Counted from the stretch's first letter, positions 37,401 through 50,611 are shown. The stretch: 64,000 nucleotides of DNA from Knoxdaviesia capensis (GCA_001510575.1 LNGK01000008.1:5573849-5637848), one strand, 5' to 3'. Notes: generated by a model from the letters alone, not told the origin. Made by a program: numbers and translations.

Positions 37401-40262
37401 GGTGGGTGGTTAGCGGGAAAAACAGGCCTGAAAAGAAAAAACCAGTGGCATCCCACAGGGTAAGAGAACGGGAGTGTGTAGGGGGGAAGAAAGAACGACG
37501 GAAGGAAAGAAAGAAAACATAAACTAACCTCCATGGTGAGATGCTATATGTCGAGGGTATTTGGACACAAAATAATATTATGAGTCATCAAAAGCAACAC
37601 CAACAATAACAACAACACCAGATAGCAGTATCAAGATCGAAGCCGAATACCAAAGATCAAAACAAAAACCTAGAGCAAGACGATGTTGAAGCACTGATAT
37701 GGCCACTATCTGATTGGTGCGGGATCGGGTCTGATTGGCTGAATAGGTGTTATCTGTGGTGGTCCGTATTCCGATCTCGCTGGTTTTATGGTCACAAGAT
37801 GAATTTCTCAGAGGTGAGAGGAGTGAAAATAAAGTAGAAGAGATAAGTGCGCAGTCTTTGATCCTGAGATTTATGAGGGCATCTAGAGCTAGGAGAGAAG
37901 GGGAGGAGACTCGGAGATAAAGCAGGCAGAGTCAAGCAGTAAGGCTATGAGTTTCTGCTAAGTATCTGACCAGAGAATGAGAGCAGTGATATCATAAATT
38001 TCAGGAAGAAGGCATTTAAGAAGAAGTTAGAGAGTGATTAAGAGGAAAATAACGTCAGGAATAAAAGTTGAAGAGGACGAAAAAAGAGGTGATGATAGGG
38101 GAGAAAGAAAAGGAAGAAGAGAAGAAAGAAGAAGAAGAAAGACGGGCAAACATAAAACACACACATAAAGTATCTAGCCGGTGATAGGTAGCAAGGAAGG
38201 GATAAGGAAGGTGCAGCTAGCAGAAGGAGCTAGGGAAGGAGCAATAGAGAACAGAAAGAGCAATATAGTGGCGTGGATAGCTCCTGCTAACTCGGCGCCT
38301 GTGACATATTGACTTGGAAGTTTAAGAGAGAACAAACGGAAGCATAGGGAAGTTTTATCAGGGTAGCTAGGAATGCTAGCAGGCGAAGGAAGGAAGGATC
38401 CATTTGCTTGCTACCTGCCACAAGTAATTATGCTGCAGGCTCTTTAAGTCCGCGTGCTATGCTTCGATTCTATCGGGGTAGGGAAGATATATTGGCACAC
38501 TCGTTCAGGCTTCAATCAGTCACTGGTTCTCGCCCCAGTCGGTGAAGAAGTGGGCATGTTTTTTGCCAGGTATTGTTGCCACACTTGCATGAAGCAAGAT
38601 ATATTTTGTGGGCCTTGAGCAGGTGCCGGATATGGGCTCATTAGCGGGGGTGTGGTCGCTGAAAGCAAGGCCTGCATCTGCTGTAGCGGGCAGAGATGTT
38701 CTGGATTGGCAGTGAGAAGAATATTCACAGAACTAAGTACTAACCACCAACTTCACGCATAATGCTTCCCACCCGGTGAGGAGCGGGCGAGTACATGTAC
38801 ATATGCGTGTGCATTACCTACACGTAGGACAGAACATGTATGTATACATGCAGCCAGCCATGTCCTTTCAAACGGGCCATCCGGTAACCCCGAAACGGCC
38901 GGACGTTGGAAGCAGCGAGGGCCTCTGGGTCTCTCTCTACTACACGTCTGCAGTTCCCGAACATACCGGCAAATGTTTTATCTGGTGTTCAGGCCACCGG
39001 TGCCCAAGCATGTATCAAAGTGGGCGTGTCCGCTCCCCGCCTATTACACTATATATATCACATATCACGCTCGGTGGGTTACGATCTGTTGTGTGTGTGG
39101 TGTGTGTGGTGTGTGTGTGTGTGTGAGTGCGTGAGTGGGCGGGTGGGGAGGGTGTGAGAGTGTGTGAGAGTGCGAGTCGAGTATCATTGAAGTCAAGGAA
39201 GCGATAACTAGAGGATAAATACACGGGTATACTGGGTTGCACCCACTCACGTTACCGAGAGCGTGCTCTTATTTGGTGATATCCGGTTGGTGCGATGGCG
39301 CCCTGGATCATGATACTTCGGCCCCGGTATCGTGACTGACCGTGACCGTGAGAGTCTTGGAGTCTTGGTATGGGGCGTTCGCTGAGAATCTGCTGTCAGT
39401 GCCCCTGAATCCCGGATCTGTCCGAACCTCCGCCATGTCGCCGTGAGTTGGGTTCAGAAATCAGGTCTCCTGTCCTTGCTACAGACAAGAGCATCTCATG
39501 TGTATGAAGTCAGTAAGTATGTCATCGCCTGCCGTTTGGTTCTTTGCTGCAGCTGATACATACAAGATGGTGTGGTTGCATATTTCTACACTGCATAACA
39601 CCATCCCTCGTTTATGCACCCTTATCCTGGCCGTGCATATCTCGTTTTATTCCATTCTCTCCGTTCGCTCTTTTGGGGGGCCTGGTCCGGTCCTGTATCC
39701 ACAGAACAAGCCAACCCGACGTGCAGAAATGTACTGGATATATCTATGGATGCCGGTTTTCTGGGATCCTGCAAGGTTGGCCTGGCCGGCTGGCGAGGAA
39801 CGAAATGGAGGGTGGGAGAATGCGTTTTCTGGTTCGCGCATTTTCTCGGTTTAGGGGGTTTTTCTTGGTTCTTTTTTGACATTTTCTCCCGTTCGCTCGC
39901 GTGTGCGATACCGTTTGTTCGCCGAGGAGGTGGCGGAAACGGCTTGTTCTGAGAAACTCCGGTGTGGGTTGAGTTGGTTTGAGGCTGGGAGACATCCGGT
40001 TTGCCTGGCCGCGGTCGGTTGGTTATTCTGCATTCGTTCTTCGTCGTCGGACGGAGAACATCATAGGCAGTTCACCTGACAAGATTCTAGGGTCAAGACC
40101 TGGTTTTGCAGGCCAAGATAAACTTGTTTTCTCTTCATTCCCTAGGAAACCCAATAACCCAACAACCCTCTCTATCCGTAGTTTTCCGCATGTATTCCGT
40201 ACTGTATTCCCTGGTGTCTGCCAAGCTGAAAGACCTGCCTCAGTACGAGCATACCGAACCCC
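37401..40262. other. Intergenic, no gene seen
   Basis: 2.9 kb. The promoter and leader of the F-box-like gene lie at its left (GA-rich on plus, about 37800-38400). A GT-rich simple repeat lies at about 39088-39126. The remainder shows only short domain-free frames. Confidence 0.5.
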
Positions 40263-41287
40263 CTACTGATTCCCAGCATAGTCCGCCTTCCAGATCCGGT
40301 CCCACACGCTCTGGTCGAGCGCAAACTGCCGCACATAGTCGTGCTCCAGCTCGTGCGTCCGCTTCCCCAGCAGCACGAGACTGTGCAGCGGCGGGCCCAG
40401 CGCATCATCGGCCTCGCAGAGCTGCGCCAGGGTTCCCGCCACGAACTTCTCGGTGCGGCCGCCGACGCGCGCGGCGCCGATGGCCAGACTATCCGGCCCG
40501 TACGCGCCCTCGTTGCGCGCCGCCTCGATCTCCAGCAGCTGCTGCGCGCACTGGCCGACGGTCATAAAGCGCGGCGGCTCGTACACCACGCGGCCGCGCG
40601 CCATGGCCGCGAAGTCCGGCTCTTTGACCTTGATGTCCAGCAGCACCAGCGTGTGCAGCCCGATATCGCGGTTCTCCTTCACCCGCGGGTAGAAGGAGTC
40701 CGGCCGCCAGTTGTCGGTGAAGAACACCATCGAGATTGTCTGGCCGAAGTTGTACAGCTGCAGGCCGGCGGCGCCGATCGCCGACATGATCGAGGCGTTC
40801 GGGACTGTGCGCACCGGGATCGAGAGCTCGCGCGCGCGGATGACGAGGTCGGTATGGGTCGTGGCTCTGTGTTTGTGTAGAAGGCGTCGCAAGTCGGTTA
40901 GAGGGAATTATCTTGCTTGTTGAGGAGCATGTCGACGACCGTAGAACTTACCCAAATGGGTCACCAACCACTAGAAAGGCAACATCTTCTGTTTGCGCGT
41001 CGCGGAGGATCTCGTCGCTGTTGGATTCGACCATTTCCCGGTCTGCTACCACCACTGGCCGTTCATAGTAAGCCTCCTACTGTATGGGTTTCTCATGTTA
41101 GAAACTGGAATCAATGACGGGACCGGGGAAGCTTCACTGGGGTTCAACCCACCAGCTTTTCTTTGTCTACCAGGAGGATGCTTGTGTACGCTTCCAGGTA
41201 TACTCTCGACGCCTTCTTGACCACCTCGAGGCCCTTCACGGTAATATCGGTCTCGTCGCCGAGACCCAGTCCGACTAGAAACAGCAT
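40263..41287 (-). CDS. DPH5: Diphthine methyl ester synthase DPH5
   Basis: Cytosolic SAM-dependent methyltransferase of diphthamide biosynthesis; it methylates the modified histidine of translation elongation factor 2. Three exons: 41287-41153, 41076-40952 and 40866-40263, 287 residues, the usual family length. The first intron has a GTGGGT donor and TAG acceptor and joins KEKL to [17 protein letters not shown]; the second has GTAAGT and CAG and joins VGDPFG to ATTHTDL. Conserved blocks include [69 protein letters not shown] and [20 protein letters not shown]. Divergent from SNU23 with 0.4 kb between the starts. Confidence 0.97.
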
Positions 41288-41687
41288 CCTGAAACGAAGG
41301 AGGCAGAGCTGTTTGAACTTTTGGTTTTGCTGGAAAGAAATAGCCTTCACACCAGTAACACCTTTTTTTTTCTTTTTCTTTTTTTTTTGGAGGGGTGATA
41401 TTTATATGCACGATACCCCGCCAAAATTTATAGGCCATAAGAATCGATGCATTGAGCCTGCTTAATTAATTCTTTCTCTTTTTATTCTTGATAACCCTTA
41501 TTCAGCTTTCGTGCAATTTTCGCTCCCAAACTTTGAATCTCCTCAACCTCCCGACTACCAAGACCCCCCAGAATACCACGATTCATCCTCAACCCTCAAC
41601 GCGAATTCCCATTCCTTTCGAAACCGACACCTCTCTACACATCCCCCCAATCCACAAACCCCGAGCCTCCAGATCCGCCGAGCAAAA
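41288..41687. promoter_or_regulatory. Divergent DPH5/SNU23 promoter
   Basis: A 0.4 kb spacer between two diverging starts. It has a T-rich run near 41366-41390 and a C/A-rich leader before SNU23. The SNU23 frame stays open upstream to about 41511, but only from a GTG and not an ATG. Confidence 0.6.
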
Positions 41688-42404
41688 ATGGCCGACTCCA
41701 AAAAGACCAACAGCGCGTACGGCGCGCCGGCCGGCGACACCGACTTCCGCAAAACGTACGACCTGGACGAGTACGCGGCGAAAGCCAAAGCCCGCGAGGC
41801 GGGCGAGCGCGAGGAAGCCAAGGCGCGCTACGAGGCGAAGCTGGCGGGCAAGAAGTACCACAAGCCGCTGACGGGCTCGGAGACGCTGACGTCGGCGCGC
41901 AACCGCGCGCTGGACGTCAGCGCCATGGTCGGCAAGACGCAGCTGGTGCCGGCGGGCGCGGGGGTCGGGCGGCGCGGCCGCGGCGCCGGCTTCTACTGCG
42001 ACGCGTGCGACCTGACCTTCAAGGACAACAAGCAGTTCGTCGAGCACATGAACACGCCGCAGCACCTGATCAACTCCGGCCAGACCATGGAGGTCAAGCG
42101 CGCCTCCGCGGCCGACGTGCGCGAGCGCATCCTGGCGCTGGTGCGCCGGCAGGAGGAGCTTGAGGCGGAGAAGACCACCTCGTTGGCCGATCGGCTGGCG
42201 ATGCGCGAGAAGGAGATGGAGAAGGAGGCGGAGGAGAAGCGGCGGCGGCGGCGGGAGGAGGCGAATAAGCGGCGGGAGCAGCGCGAGGCCGCGGAGAAGG
42301 AGCGGGTGCAGTACGGCGATGATGTGCGGGTAGAGGGCGAGCACGACGAGGATGATATGATGGCGAAGATGGGGTTCACCGGCTTTGGGGCGAAGAAGAA
42401 GTGA
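41688..42404 (+). CDS. SNU23: U4/U6.U5 tri-snRNP protein SNU23 (ZMAT2)
   Basis: Nuclear spliceosome component of the B complex. Single exon, 238 residues. The start ATG at 41688 has an AAAAATGGCC context and gives the family N-terminus (FRKTYDLDEYAAKAKARE). A matrin-type C2H2 zinc finger lies at about residues 103-127: FYCDACDLTFKDNKQFVEHM then NTPQHL. The region around it includes a conserved VGKTQLVPAG segment before the finger. The C-terminus is a long Glu/Arg/Lys-rich helix ending in a conserved MMAKMGFTGFGAKKK, which is typical for this family. No intron is seen. Confidence 0.95.
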   Translation: MADSKKTNSAYGAPAGDTDFRKTYDLDEYAAKAKAREAGEREEAKARYEAKLAGKKYHKPLTGSETLTSARNRALDVSAMVGKTQLVPAGAGVGRRGRGAGFYCDACDLTFKDNKQFVEHMNTPQHLINSGQTMEVKRASAADVRERILALVRRQEELEAEKTTSLADRLAMREKEMEKEAEEKRRRRREEANKRREQREAAEKERVQYGDDVRVEGEHDEDDMMAKMGFTGFGAKKK

Positions 42405-43491
42405 AGGCCCCGGTTGGTGCTTATCAAGCTCACCCGGTGCAGTCCAGCCGCACCCTCAAGTGGTACGCAGGCCAGCTGTTTGCTGACCCCGTCTATCTGG
42501 CAGGGCACGAAGGATCCGGAATGCACGGTGGTTGTCTTTTCCGACGTCAACGCCGTCCAGCCTGCTCGGTTGGTTCCAAGCAGCTCGGCGTTCAGGCCCA
42601 GAGTTTGCTCATTGCCAGATCCATCTTCGGGTTAGACCCTACCCAGGTGTCTCAATCCTTCGGCGCATCATCAGCCAGTCAGAAGCGAGTCTACGGCTCT
42701 CTACACCAATGAGTGCCCTCTTCCATGCACTTCTACGGCATTCAGCGCCCTCACTCACACCCAGGAATGCCCCGATATGTACATGAACCTCGATAGATGC
42801 ATTTCCGCGAACCATTTTCCGCCGATATACTGTATATAGTCCCGGCGTGGATGGGCGCCAAAGTCAAGCCACAACTCCAACCACACACGCTTTTGGGCTT
42901 GTGCCACCACTTTTGGATGTCGCCCCCGTTCTTCGCACATGCCCACTTTATTCTGTGAGTGCTGCTTGGTCAATGTTCCACACCTTTTGCTTCCTTTTGT
43001 TTTTTTTTTCCTCTCCCAAAGTCTTGACCGTCTAGTGATATCCTCAGATACTGCTTGTTCACATTTTCTCCCATATTGTCTTCTGTCAGTTAACGAGTCT
43101 GATCTCGAACTTTTGCACTCATCCAACATTTCTTGCCTGGGTTGTTCCGCTCTCTAACCCCAGTTTGTTCTCTCATCTTAGGACCCCTCCGCTATTTTCA
43201 ATCCTGTTCAGCCCCGCCACCCCTCCAAACGACCTCCGAACAACCTCCTCTTGATACCCTCCTCGCACAAACTTTTGCCCACGCCGCTCAAGCTCGTCGA
43301 TCCGTGGGGCCCCGGTTCTTTCAGACCAGATATCCTCTCCGCGTCTTTTTCTTCCGCATCGGCCCCGCTTCCGAAGCCCGTGTGGGGGGGACGCACCGTC
43401 TAGATAGTCCCTCTCTCTCGACACCGTCTCTCTCTTCGGTCTCCACACTCCTTCTGTTTTTTTCTCTCGCCGGCGTTCCCTCCCTCCAACC
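42405..43491. other. Intergenic, SNU23 3' flank and UBC promoter
   Basis: 1.1 kb. The right part (about 43150-43490) is a C/T-rich leader of the E2 gene. No gene is supported. Confidence 0.5.
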
Positions 43492-44107
43492 ATGTCGAAC
43501 AGCACCGCGGCCGCTGCCGGTGCGCTGCTCCGCCGGCAGCTCAAGGAGATGCAGCGGGGGCACGATATCCCCGGGATCTCGTGCGGTCTCGTGAACGACA
43601 ACAACATCTTCGAGTGGGAGGTGATGCTGATGATCAACGACGACTGCAAGTACTATGGAGGTAAGCCGGGACTTCAGCCGCACGTGAAATGCTTCTCCAG
43701 CCAGCACCAAACCACTGACAACCCCGCTCGATGTCCTCGCAGGCGGCAACTTCCGCGCCCACCTGCTCTTCCCGCCGGACTACCCCCTGATGCCGCCGGC
43801 GATGACCTTCCAGACGCCGATCCCGTTCCACCCGAACATCTACGAGAACGGCAAGCTGTGCATCTCGATCCTGCACCCGCCCGAGGAGGACCAGTACGGC
43901 TACGAGGCCGCGTCCGAGCGCTGGTCGCCCGTGCAGACCCCCGAGACCATCCTGCTGAGCATCATCAGCCTGTTCCACAGCCCCAACGACGAGTCGCCCG
44001 CCAACGTCGAGGCTGCGCGCCTGCTGCGCGAGGACCGCGAGGGCAAGAGCAAGGACTTCCGTCGGCGGTGCCGCAAGTGCGTGCGGGAATCGCTGGGTGA
44101 GGATTGA
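43492..44107 (+). CDS. E2 ubiquitin-conjugating enzyme, UBE2G1/Ubc15 type
   Basis: Transfers ubiquitin from E1 to substrates with an E3. Two exons: 43492-43660 and 43743-44107, 177 residues; the intron has GTAAGC and CAG. The UBC fold covers about residues 11-165. Motifs visible are HPNIYENGKLCISILHPP, with catalytic C96, and the acidic insertion EEDQYGYEAASERWSPVQT after it, which marks the Ubc7/UBE2G group. The C-terminal SPNDESPANVEAA fits UBE2G1/Ubc15 rather than yeast Ubc7. The N-terminal LLRRQLKEMQ matches the same group. Start ATG at 43492 is in ACCATG context. Convergent with ALG1. Confidence 0.92.
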
Positions 44108-44794
44108 GTGTGTCCGTGGCTTGCGTGGGACTCATCAAGTCATCTTCGCCCAAACTAGCCAGCTTCTGCCTTTTTTTTTTTTTTTCTTTTTTTACTCGGC
44201 GGACTCAATACTCTCATCGTGTGCTTATTGGTCTGTCTGTCTTTTCATTGTGCTCTGATTTGTACTCTAAATAGCCATTCTTGCATGATTCTCGTTGATT
44301 TCCTCTTCAGCAACTCTGCTATGCAGGACTCATCGCACTCTACATCGTGCGAATGTCCGCCTACCAGGGCGGATGAAGAGGCAAAATTAGAAGCGGAAAC
44401 AGAACAAGCCTATAGCGAGGCGTTGGGTTCTTTTTCTCTGATAGCCTTTCTTCTTCTCATTTTATGTGTCCCTTTCCAAATTTGCCATCTATATATCACC
44501 TCCAGCCGTCCATTAGGTTCTAGAAATCGAAAAATTGCATAGTATCCCATGTTCCAGAGACCGACCGCGTACTCATAATGCGGTAGGTGGTTCACACGAC
44601 AAGAGCTGATGTCACAAAAAGCAATGGTAGAAAACGAAAGCATCATGGTATTGTAAAAACATCAAGACGTTACAGAAGGAACAGAAAGACAAAAACTCCT
44701 ATACCCAAGAGACCGAAGCAGCAAAAGGATCCCGTAATTAGTGTAATGTGTCCTACAGACTGTCATGTCTATTTCTGCTCTCCAACAACCTCAA
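44108..44794. other. Convergent 3' spacer UBC-ALG1
   Basis: 3' flanks of two converging genes, with a T-rich run near 44170-44192. No gene is supported; the open frame at 44219-44542 has no recognisable domain. Confidence 0.5.
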
Positions 44795-46371
44795 TTACCG
44801 CTTAACAATACCCAACTCCTTTCCAACGGTGCTCTCCCACTCCTGGTCCCACCGGTGCTTGCTCTCAGCAATCGCGCCGTCCCGCAGCTTCATCAGCTCC
44901 TTGTGGCCGCCGCGCGCGAGCAGCCGCTTGAGGATGACGCCGAGCTCCTTGGACGTCTTGAAGCCGCAGCCGTTGACGTCCTCCTTGACCAGCTCGCCAA
45001 TGGTCTCGTAGCCGGCGTAGGCCGCCACCGGCAGCCCCGAGCCGAACATGTCGACAATCTTCATCGGCAGGTCAACGCCCGAGCTGGACGTGTGCAGTGA
45101 GATGCCCAGGTCGGCGCACGCCAGGAGCGTGGCGTACTCGCGCGTGCTCAGCCAGGCTGTTTGCACAATCACGCTGCCCAAGCGGCCGCTGTCCATCAGC
45201 TTCTTGGTGAACTCCTCAAAGGCGGCGCGCTGCGGGCCCTTGCCGGTGATGATGACGAGGGCGGGGATGTGCGGGCCGGTCGAGTACTCCACCAGGCCTT
45301 CAAGGAGGATCGCAAAGTCTTCATCGGGGGTCCAGGACGTCGCGCTCACAATCAGGCGCATGTTATTGTTGATCAAGCTTTCGGCGAACGGCTTGGTCTG
45401 GGGGAGCGTCGACAGGAAGGTCTCGCGGGCCTGTTTCGAGGTGATGGGCTTGAAGGTGCTGGCGGGGCGGTCGTGCATGGTGAACAGAGGCTTCCGGACC
45501 TTGTACGGCTTGTCGCGGAGCTTGTTGGCCATGCCGTCGGTGACAGTGATGTTGTAGTCACCAGTCCGGCTGGCAAAAAACTGTTCATAGTGGCGGTAGA
45601 AGAAGGACAGCGGGTTGAACTTGCGGCCGGCGTCCATCAGGGTGAAGCCAAAGTTGTGCCAGTCAACAATGATCTTGCTGCCCCGCATAACGGAGATGAG
45701 ATAGGCAATGTGGAGGGTCGGGATTGCGGGAGGGGTCTAAAAGTGGTGATCCATATGTTAGTAAAAGCTGGTTGTTTTTTTTTTTCTTTCAAAGATAAAA
45801 TTCAAAATGCAGGTCTTTGCGGAAATAATACTCCCGAACGTCAGATACTAACCTGGACAAGAATCATCTTCGCAGCAGGAGTCTCGTAGGCCATTACCAC
45901 CCACAGCGAGTAACTGCTGTAGGCGGCCTTCAGCGGAAGGCCAATCAGCCAGTTGTCGTTCCACGAAATCCAGTTCGGAGCCGGCTCGATGGGGTAAAAC
46001 TCGATGTTCGGGTTCATGGAAATATCGGGGTGGCGAGCAGTTTCTGGCCGGTTGGGGAGAGTGTCAGCAAAATCGGACCTTTTGTGCAAAGTCACAGGCG
46101 AGGGCCAAGTAGGTGATTAATTACCTTTATATCCGATCAGATCGACCTTGTAGCCCTGCTTCGCAAAGCTCAGAGCGTGATACTGGATGCGCGGACTTCT
46201 TCCAATGTCCCCCACAACCACCACCTGGATGTGGTTGTCTTTGTTGGCCTTTGCCGGCACGTAGGAGGTGGGAACGATGCCCATCCACTTGACGATTCCA
46301 ACCACTATACCGGTGGCTATCACGCCCAGCACCACCGACACGCCGAACATGGTGGCATCCAATCCGTCCAT
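44795..46371 (-). CDS. ALG1: Chitobiosyldiphosphodolichol beta-1,4-mannosyltransferase ALG1
   Basis: ER-membrane GT33 enzyme that adds the first mannose (from GDP-mannose) to GlcNAc2-PP-dolichol on the cytosolic side. Three exons: 46371-46125, 46043-45853 and 45736-44795, 459 residues; donors GTAATT and GTTAGT. The N-terminal transmembrane anchor lies at about residues 10-29. It is followed by the Rossmann start [20 protein letters not shown], typical of ALG1, and later by [23 protein letters not shown] and the nucleotide-sugar-binding region [20 protein letters not shown]. Phases agree across both introns. Two further genes for glycan or GPI assembly (ALG9, GPI8) are in the same window, but not adjacent. 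Confidence 0.96.
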
Positions 46372-49300
46372 TGTCGCGGTAGTACCTTTCGGTGTTCAAA
46401 AAAAGGTCAAGAGAGTCTCGTTGGGTGTAGAATGAAGAGTTGTGCTTTGCACAAGAGGAAGAAGCAGCTCAGAGGTGACGATCAGAGAAGAGGACCCTCA
46501 CACATGTGGCTTCGTGTCCTTAACAGGCTGATCAAGATCACAAGATTAGAAGATAGAAAACACAACAGTTGGTGTGAGAACAGGGGAGGAGAAGAAAGGA
46601 AGAAAAAGAAGAAGAGGAGAAGAAAGAAAACGAAAACGAAAAGAAGCAGATCAAATAGGGCATGCGCAAGGCAGTTATGCGATTATGCGACCCGTGGCAG
46701 GAGCTTTGCTTGGATGCTCCTTCCGTCCCTCAATTGCGCAGGTGGGAAAGCTTCGTCTAAATATAAGTGTAATATATTACCACATCCTTTTTTGACATTT
46801 CCAGGGCTTGATCACTTTGAATACCCCACATTGCCCCTACAAAATACCTGGTGGTCCATAGCGGGAAAGCATCGATGGGATTCTCCTGGCTTCCTTCCTT
46901 CGTTACCAAAAAGCCCCCCAAGAGAAAGCAACGCATGGCATTGCAAAAGTTCTTCGATAAGCCATCAAGTCGATCAATCTTTTGGTGGTGGTTGGTCGGG
47001 TGCTGTGTGTGTGTGTGCCTTTTTAACATGTGTCCCCATATATGGCCGAGCTTTTTCGCTGGTGGGGACCAGGCCTCTCTATCGGCGCTTTAAAGTCCAT
47101 CCAAGGTCAATTCCTCCTGCCCAGTTAGGAACCCCGGCAAGACCGGGGGGGGTATTGGCAGGCAAAGTCTCGAGTACATGTGTTGCACTATATAGTCTGC
47201 GCTTGGGCCAGTGTACCGTATACAACAGTTTCCTGACTGGGTTTGGTGTGGGAAGCTTATCGGAGGCGTCAAAGGCCGGTGATAAGAGCACGCGAGTGTG
47301 CATAACAGGCGGCGGCGCTCGCTGTGGAAACAGGGAACATTTGGGCGAAGCTTGGCAGTGAGGATTCGCCTGCGAGTGGGCGAGAATTGGAGATGTGGCC
47401 AGATGGTTGGCAAGATTTGAGTATCTTGGAGTCAATGTTGGGAATAGGGGTGTGTCTCGAGGTGATATCGTGAATACGGTGTGCAAGTGATCTTTCCTTC
47501 TCGAGTCTTCAAGGTTTGGTAGATAAGCTCGATTTAGAAAGTTGGAGGGTGTATGTGTGATTTGTATGTCGGAGTTCATAGATACAGCTGAGCGTTTCAC
47601 AGCTGTTGTGTTAAGTTGTCGGCTTGTGGCAGGCAAATCTGTGGGGAGATGTCGGGATAGCCAGACAGTCAAGTGGGCCGTCGTCTTGGGACATTGAAGC
47701 AGTCACTTACACAGGTATTGGTTAACTCGTGTCTCACTTTACCTCTCGTCAATACAGGTCAACTTCCTGCTCAGTTCAAGTCATATCAAGGCAGGTTGAG
47801 GTGGCCTTAACCCTAATAGCAACCCTAATTTGTTCCATGGCGTATCACATGCAAAGCCACGTGAGATACACCCTGGGTTCAACCCTACAGCCCCAGGGTC
47901 TCGCGACAAGGCCTCCCTCTGGATGGAATGTGACTACACGGGGCACGCCCAAGAGGGTGCAAGTGCCGGTGACATAATTTGGACTGTGGCCGAGATATCA
48001 GCTGCTAACTATGACTTTCCGCCGGCTACGCGCATTGTCTGTTACAAATTTACTAGCAAAAGGTGTCAAGTCATGCAACCACGGGAATGCACAGTGGTCT
48101 CACAAAAGGCATTGCGTAGTATCTATTACTGTAATCAACTAGAGGCATGAAGCACACGACACATTAGATGAACTAGCACTTCCGTTCTTACTGTACACAC
48201 AAATTTTGCAGGCCGGCAATAAGTTGATGTCAAAGGCGGCTCTTGCCAGACTCTACCAGCCAGAGATATGGTGGGTGATATGATATGTGCATATACTGGG
48301 AAGCGCTATTTCGAGTTGGACTTACGTAGCGGCATTACTGCGAATGTCGCACATGCGCCCACCGACACATGCAGGTGCGCGCTGACAGACGCACTCTGAC
48401 CAACTTTATTACCCAAGCTATTTGTCCACCAAAAGATCAGGGGTGTCCATACTTTGTTGGCTTGCGCCGGTTTCCCGCCCACCACCAAGAAATCCTTCAC
48501 CACGCGGGAGGGCTAGTTGGAAGCCTCATTCACATGTGGTGTGGTTGACGCTGTGATTGGCTGAGGAGCAGGTGGTGAATCTGGTCCCGATTGGAGACAC
48601 CGTTTCTTGACATGCCATCAGCCACAGGGACGAACGAATAGGGTTCAGCTTTCAGTGGGCTTCAAGAGGGGAGAGCATTGGGTTATATGCACATGATGTA
48701 GACTCGTAAGGAACAAATAGAGTAATGGAACCTGGGAGTTAAAAGGCGCGTCTAACCTTCCTTCATCTTGGTGATAAGAGAACAAGAGGGAGAAAAGAGA
48801 TTTCCTAGTGACTTTTGGCGGGGTGAGCAGCCCAGTTCCCGACTGTCATAGAGTGGCGATTTAGCGGGTGCCAACGACATTTGCCGGAGTCTGATTGGCC
48901 TTGGCGGGCGCCTTGGGGTTCCTGAGGGTCTAACGGGCGCTCAATTGGGTTGTTCTTACTTGACCTTTTCATCCCACACGTGCTCTGGGCTCTCTCTATT
49001 AGGCCATTACATGATAGGGAGGCCATTAGATGGATGAACTATGTGGGAGGACCAGAAGAGGAACCGACTAACAAGCAGGAAAGAAGCGTTTTGAGCCTCG
49101 TTATAGGCATTTCCCCCAAACCCCCCGAGATTTCGAATACTTGCATTCCTGCCCGTTTAATAGCATATCCTGATATATGAACTCATAAGCCATTGCAAAA
49201 GGTCAATCGCATTTGGCTAAAGAAGACACATAGAAATTCATTAGTGCCAGCGACTTCCTCTTCGTCGCTGGTCGATCGCTGCTGCCATGGATATTAAACC

Positions 49301-50611
49301 ATCTCGGTCAGGGTCTTTCCCTTTCTCATTTCCTCTTTATTTACCAGCTTCCCCCCCGTCGAGTTTTTTTTCTTCTATCTTTTATCCACAAGTGTCTTGG
49401 TGTCTCACTTATCTTTCCTCCTCTCTTTTCTTCTTCTTCTTCCTCTTTTTCTCCCTCCATTCTTCGTCTTCTTCCCCTCCATCGTCTCGTCTCCCTTCCG
49501 TCCCTCTTTTTTGGCTTCTTTTGTTCGAATCATCTTCCCCCGCGCCGCTCAGCACGGCCCTTCAATTGTTCGAATCGGCGGCACAGACTGATAGGTCGGG
49601 TTGTCACCTGCTTTTCTCATCCATCTCCGCCGGCAGACCCTCTGAGCCCAGTACGACGCCAGCTACCGAAAGGAAACGCCAGCATTGTACTGAGGTAGCT
49701 TCGGAGCACCACAGCAACATCTGCCCGGCATATCGCCAAATTGATTGCTACCAGCTGTACGCAAACTGTGGTACATACAGCCACACGCCCAACCAACGAC
49801 CCTGCTTGGTGCCAAGCCCTGAAGACCGCATTGTGGAGAGCCGGGATCAACTCCTCGCCCCTATTCGCCAACACCATCTCTCTCCCCTTCCTCCTGTGCC
49901 GCCCTGAAAACCTAACCAGACGCCTTTACCGATATCCTGCAGTGTGCATGCATACAATCTATCCAAGTCCATCCATACAGAAACACTCCAGACTCATAGA
50001 ACAGACATATATATCACCAACCTCTTGTCCACCCTCTTGCATTGTTTTGAGAATATCCTATCTTACACTTTTTATCTTTTACTGTTTTGTTCTGCTCCCT
50101 CTGCCTCACATCTCCAAGTCGTCATTCTTCAGCGCCAGATCGGACAAGCAGTTCCTATCACTTATCATCCCTAACCCAACTGCTATCACTATAGCAGCGT
50201 CATCAGTCCCGTCCGTGCACTGATTTTCACACCTTTGACCCTGCCCGCCCCCATTCATTCGAATTCTGGCTATTCTTCGTTTCTTCGAATATATCCTCAT
50301 ATTACCTGCTCCTCGTATCTTCCGATCGCCACTGGTTCCTGCATCTGACTTTACGCCTTCCGCCTAGAGCTACGGACATTCTCGCAGAATATACGTGGCT
50401 TCTGATTGGCGGGCCTGCGCAGATCCAGGATCGTCCAGTGAACTCCAGTTCTATACTGACTATTCTCCTTTTTCTGAGTCCGAGGCCTGGCCTTCATCGT
50501 TCACTTCAGCAAGCGGCGGACTCTATATTTCCTCTCTGATATACGTCTTTGCTTTGTTCAGGCGCGCGCAGGCGGCGCAGATCTCTCTCTCTCTCTCTTC
50601 CACTTTAAAAG
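46372..50611. other. Intergenic between ALG1 and MSC2-like starts
   Basis: 4.2 kb. ALG1 promoter at left (GA-rich on plus near 46570-46640). A CCCTAA-type double motif lies at 47806-47828. The right end has a long pyrimidine-rich leader from about 49300 to 50600. A 206-codon ATG frame at 49287-49907 lies within it. No domain is recognisable in any frame. Confidence 0.5.
49287..49907 (+). other. Long ATG-initiated open frame in the leader of the zinc transporter gene
   Basis: Open for 206 codons from an ATG in good context (GCCATGG) to a TGA. The first half is Ser/Phe/Pro/Leu-rich and simply reflects a C/T-rich tract; the second half is more complex but matches no known domain. It could be an upstream ORF, an unrelated small gene or chance. 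It ends about 0.7 kb before the transporter start. Confidence 0.25.

Noticed and set aside
39088..39126. GT-rich tract as a regulatory or recombination site
   Set aside because: An ordinary simple repeat with no supporting context.
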